A stretch of 27,055 bases of DNA from an uncultured Prevotella sp. (GTDB lineage Bacteria > Bacteroidota > Bacteroidia > Bacteroidales > Bacteroidaceae). Of this stretch, positions 24,691 through 27,055 are shown in pieces (the first letter of the stretch is position 1; every line of letters starts with the position of its first letter). Made by a program: the position numbers and the translations under genes. The DNA is taken from positions 1 through 27,055 of the forward strand of contig CAKQEI010000034.1 in the NCBI GenBank assembly GCA_934230115.1. The letters run 5' to 3'. The notes under the pieces were generated by a model. It ran no database searches and was not told the origin of the DNA. It saw only the letters and a program-made list of their open reading frames with translations.

Positions 24691-25008
24691 CTATGCTTCC
24701 TTCCAATCATCTATAGTTCCTGTCTTCGACGAGAAACTCACTCCAACCTTATGGATTTTACGCTTATCAGCCTCATAAGGACGTGCATATCCCTTTTCCT
24801 CTATTTGTAGCAAAGCCTCATCAGCAGAACCGTCAAGTTTAAATTCAAAGATATACACACCATTCTTCGTCTCAACTATACAGTCTGCCCTACCCTCACT
24901 CTGCTGCATCTCTGTAAGCACAATATAAGTACTCAGAATACGGAATATCAAGTAGAACGTATAGTGGAAATAGCGTTCCTTTTCTGTATCCATATCCTTG
25001 CGGCGCAT
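24691..25008 (-). pseudogene. C-terminal nuclease fragment of an AAA-ATPase/PD-(D/E)XK (DUF1703) protein
   Basis: About 105 codons encode the PD-(D/E)XK domain that normally ends a protein of roughly 520 residues with an N-terminal AAA-ATPase-like domain. The nuclease core is visible: SEGRADCIVET supplies the Asp, then YIFEFKLDGSADEAL supplies the E-x-K, and QIEEKGYARPYEADKRKIHKVGVSF follows. Similarity begins near the PYTMRRK sequence just before the ATG at 25006-25008. Upstream codons in the open frame do not look homologous, so the ATPase part has been lost. The frame is otherwise intact, and a TATTTTTG box (minus strand, 25052-25059) could drive it, so a small product may still be made. 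Confidence 0.7.
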
Positions 25009-25101
25009 GGTGTAAGGATATCCAAACAATTTTAGTTTACCATTAATACTGCAAAAATACTTTATTTTCACGACTTCCACAAGTTTTTGACAAAAATACA
25101 G

Positions 25102-25109
25102 TAAATTTG
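25102..25109 (+). promoter_or_regulatory. -7 box upstream of the hsdM remnant
   Basis: TAAATTTG matches TAnnTTTG, 41 bases before the ATG at 25151. The upstream sequence TTGACAAAAA (25087-25096) is the same as that found at the same distance before the mntA -7 box. No good TTTG -33 element occurs at the usual spacing, so strength is uncertain. Confidence 0.4.
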
Positions 25110-25150
25110 CAGTAGAAAACCAAAATACTATAAACATACACTCACACGAT

Positions 25151-25546
25151 ATGAACAAACAGCATTATGGAGTAGCACCTAAGTCGAAGACCGACTACGC
25201 CTTCCTCCTTCACGAGCTTCATCATCTCAAACCCGACGGCATACTTACCATTGTGCTGCCTCATGGAGTATTGTTCCGTGGTGGCGAGGAAGAGCAGATA
25301 CGCACCAACCTTATAGAGAAGAACAATATAGACGCCATCATATGCGAAGGAATAGACAACACCCTGCGCTCTGTACTATCTGCCCTCGAATCAGAAGCTC
25401 TTGCTCTTAGCGAGAAATACGCCACAAGCTATAAGCAGATCAACGACGACATGGTTGCTGCGAATGAGGAACTGGCTGGTCTGGTGGAACAGCTCACGGG
25501 TGATGAGTTTGCCATTAAGGGATTGAAGGAACTGGTAAAAGAGTAA
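25151..25546 (+). pseudogene. hsdM: Type I restriction methyltransferase (HsdM) remnant with internal deletion
   Basis: The 131-codon frame joins two separate pieces of HsdM. Residues about 6-66 (APKSKTDYAFLLHELHHLKP onward, then TIVLPHGVLFRGGEEEQIR and NLIEKNNIDAII) match the core just after the NPPF catalytic motif. The next residues normally lead to 'GLPANIFFGTGIPT', but the frame jumps to a C-terminal HsdM-like coiled tail (LRSVLSALESEALALSEKY to LKELVKE). The N-terminal helical domain, the SAM-binding motif and the NPPF motif are all missing, so no methyltransferase activity is expected. The frame has no stops, which suggests clean, perhaps recombinational, deletions. It is followed 14 bases later by fic. 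Confidence 0.75.
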
Positions 25547-25560
25547 GGAGGAATTGGATT

Positions 25561-26601
25561 ATGTACACGCCACCATTTACAATAAGTGCAGAAGCAATCA
25601 ATAAGATTGCTGAAATTTCAGGTCTGATAGAGCGTTACGCCATACGACTTGAACAGAAGGATGCCTTACATCTGCGCAAGGTAAACAGAATACGCACCAT
25701 CCACAGCTCGCTTGCCATAGAGGGCAACAAACTGACAGAAGAAGATGTGCGCGATATCATTAATGGTAAAAACATCATTGCGCCAATCAAGGAAATACAA
25801 GAGGTGAAGAATGCAATAAAGACATATGAAATGTATCCATACCTTGACGCATTCAAGGAAGAAGACTTGCTAAAGGCTCACGCACAGATGATGGAAGCAA
25901 TTATCGACCATCCAGGGAGATACCGACATGGTGGTGTGGGAGTTTTTTCAGAGCATGGACTTGTTCACATGGCGCCACCTGCCGACAGAGTGCCGTATCT
26001 GATGAAAGATTTGTTTGCATGGCTAAACCAAAGCAAGGATCATCTGCTTATACGCTCTTGTGTGTTCCACTACGAGTTTGAATTCATACATCCATTTGCC
26101 GATGGCAATGGCCGTATGGGCAGACTGTGGCAATCGCTTATTCTTGGCAAGTTGCATCCGCTGTTCGAACATCTGCCTGTGGAGAACATGGTTTTCTCTA
26201 ACCAACAGGCATATTATGATGCAATAACAGCAAGCACGCAAGCTGCTGACTCTGGCGTTTTCATCGACTTTATGCTGTCGGAGATTCTTGAGACTCTAAA
26301 GAGACATCAAGGTGAAGAATTACATGAAGTTTATGACAAAGTTCATGATAAAGTTCATGATAAAGTTCACGATAAAGTTCACGATAAAGTTCACAATAAA
26401 TATCCTGACATTTCGGACTCTGCATGGAATGTGCTCAACTATCTAAGCAATAACGACGGAGCATCGGCAAAAATGGCAGCAGAAGCTCTTGGCATGTCCG
26501 AACGCATGGTAAGAAAGCATATTGCAACTCTAAAGTCTGCCAACATTCTTTCACGTACTGGAAGCAACAAGTATGGTAAGTGGATTGTTAGTTGGGAGTA
26601 A
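25561..26601 (+). CDS. Fic-domain protein with winged-helix C-terminus
   Basis: This 346-residue protein has the canonical Fic motif HPFADGNGRMGR at 177-188, so it is predicted to transfer AMP (or a similar group) to a hydroxyl side chain. An inhibitory-helix motif, SLAIEG at 50-55, lies N-terminal, as in class II Fic proteins that are autoinhibited. A DKVH repeat at 259-278 links the Fic core to a winged helix-turn-helix (about 285-346, with MAAEALGMSERMVRKHIATL). A strong AAGGAGG site at 25545-25551 sits 9 bases before the ATG. Fic genes of this kind are often embedded in type I restriction loci between hsdM and hsdS. Here hsdM is decayed and no hsdS is visible. The target is unknown. Confidence 0.92.
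   Translation: MYTPPFTISAEAINKIAEISGLIERYAIRLEQKDALHLRKVNRIRTIHSSLAIEGNKLTEEDVRDIINGKNIIAPIKEIQEVKNAIKTYEMYPYLDAFKEEDLLKAHAQMMEAIIDHPGRYRHGGVGVFSEHGLVHMAPPADRVPYLMKDLFAWLNQSKDHLLIRSCVFHYEFEFIHPFADGNGRMGRLWQSLILGKLHPLFEHLPVENMVFSNQQAYYDAITASTQAADSGVFIDFMLSEILETLKRHQGEELHEVYDKVHDKVHDKVHDKVHDKVHNKYPDISDSAWNVLNYLSNNDGASAKMAAEALGMSERMVRKHIATLKSANILSRTGSNKYGKWIVSWE
26335..26394 (+). repeat. Five 12-bp in-frame tandem repeats inside the Fic gene
   Basis: Five units of the form GATAAAGTTCAY lie head to tail at 26335, 26347, 26359, 26371 and 26383, encoding DKVH five times. The first differs in one base (GACAAA) and the third base of the last codon alternates T/C. The 12-base period keeps the frame whatever the copy number, so length changes would alter the linker between catalytic and DNA-binding parts without destroying the protein. 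Confidence 0.95.
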
Positions 26602-26636
26602 AAAACATATGCCATGGATTAATGAAGAGATAAAGT

Positions 26637-27055
26637 ATGAATATGGATGCGAACAACAACCAAGACATAATTATAAAGTTGGCTTCGGCTCTTCAGGCAT
26701 ATGCGCATATTTCCAGAAATATGTTCATGCTTTCCAACGTCAATGTTGCCAATGGTCTTTCAAGCCCTCGTGTTTATTCTATTCCATCTATGGAGAGCAC
26801 CCTCTGGGAAGGTGAGTTTGCCGTGACATGGGGTACACCATTCGATGCTTTGAAGGAAACCTTCCTCTCAAAGGTGAAGGCTGGCACCATCCTCCGTGTC
26901 TATGTAGATGGAAAAGGCCAGGGTACTGCTGCCACTGCTTGGTGGAACAACATCCTTACTGGAAAGGGCGACCCAGATCGTGGCGACATCATGGTGGATG
27001 GACCTGCTAAATGGGAGTTTGAACTGACCGACCTCTCTATCCAACTCTTGACAGA
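26637..27055 (+). CDS. Surface-type protein of unknown function, cut by the window edge
   Basis: The frame from ATG 26637 stays open to the end (139 complete codons). Its first 48 residues contain a moderately hydrophobic stretch (IIIKLASALQAYAH) but no proper signal peptide or lipobox. From about residue 55 a beta-rich domain begins: STLWEGEFAVTWGTPFDALK, then FLSKVKAGTILRVYVDG and TAWWNNILTGKGDPDRGD, a pattern like carbohydrate-binding or IPT-containing surface proteins of Bacteroidetes. I do not recognise a specific family. Codon use is GC-richer than in the accessory island. An alternative frame from ATG 26610 runs through the same start region but looks less protein-like. Confidence 0.5.
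   Translation, partial: MNMDANNNQDIIIKLASALQAYAHISRNMFMLSNVNVANGLSSPRVYSIPSMESTLWEGEFAVTWGTPFDALKETFLSKVKAGTILRVYVDGKGQGTAATAWWNNILTGKGDPDRGDIMVDGPAKWEFELTDLSIQLLT

Noticed and set aside
25025..25158. N-terminal extension of the DUF1703 fragment up to 25158
   Set aside because: The added residues are Phe/Cys/Ile-rich, show no homology, and span two promoter-like boxes; they look like translated intergenic DNA.
26335..26394. CRISPR-like or intergenic repeat array
   Set aside because: The units are 12 bp without spacers and lie in frame inside the Fic coding region, so they are a protein repeat.

Overview
The window reads as a chromosomal segment of a Bacteroidales bacterium, most likely Prevotella/Segatella-like. 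This rests on promoters of the form TAnnTTTG, AT-rich leaders with few Shine-Dalgarno sites, lipoprotein-rich surface operons, a Bacteroidetes-type fimbrial locus with a type IX secretion-like C-terminus, and the start of an L28 protein typical of the phylum at the left edge. The genus is inference.

Positions 1-6600 form a minus-strand housekeeping block. The first codons of rpmB (L28) sit at the left edge behind their own promoter. Upstream of it, reading leftward, lies a probable transcription unit: DUF4375 protein, smpB, metH, map, tsaD and a pncC/cinA-type amidase. It starts at a duplicated -7 promoter box near 6574-6601. A heptamer-repeat and inverted-repeat element interrupts it between map and tsaD. 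Positions 6651-8133 hold a minus-strand pair: a metallophosphoesterase lipoprotein and an overlapping small outer-membrane-type protein.

Positions 8275-22217 are a plus-strand surface-appendage operon of the type V (Mfa/Fim) pilus kind: DUF3575 protein, DUF3868/OmpA-like protein, major fimbrillin, Mfa2/FimB-like anchor, two accessory fimbrial lipoproteins, an 1806-residue secreted protein with a type IX-like C-terminal domain, and a DUF5106/thioredoxin-like protein. The promoter region carries a run of 16 A and an imperfect 21-bp palindrome. A long hairpin separates the fimbrillin from the downstream subunits. The fimbrillin gene is AT-rich in its middle compared with its neighbours.

Positions 22238-23492 hold two adjacent deoxynucleoside kinase genes on the minus strand. 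From about 23580 to 26640 lies a small accessory island of defence and toxin-antitoxin type. An apparently intact MntA-HepT pair is followed by decayed pieces: the N-terminus of an XRE antitoxin, a possible Rpn-type tail, the C-terminal nuclease domain of an AAA-ATPase/PD-(D/E)XK protein, and an hsdM remnant with both an N-terminal and an internal deletion. An intact Fic-domain protein with a DKVH tandem repeat follows. The last 400 bases begin a surface-type protein without a recognisable signal peptide, cut by the window edge. No rRNA, tRNA, CRISPR array or complete transposon was seen.
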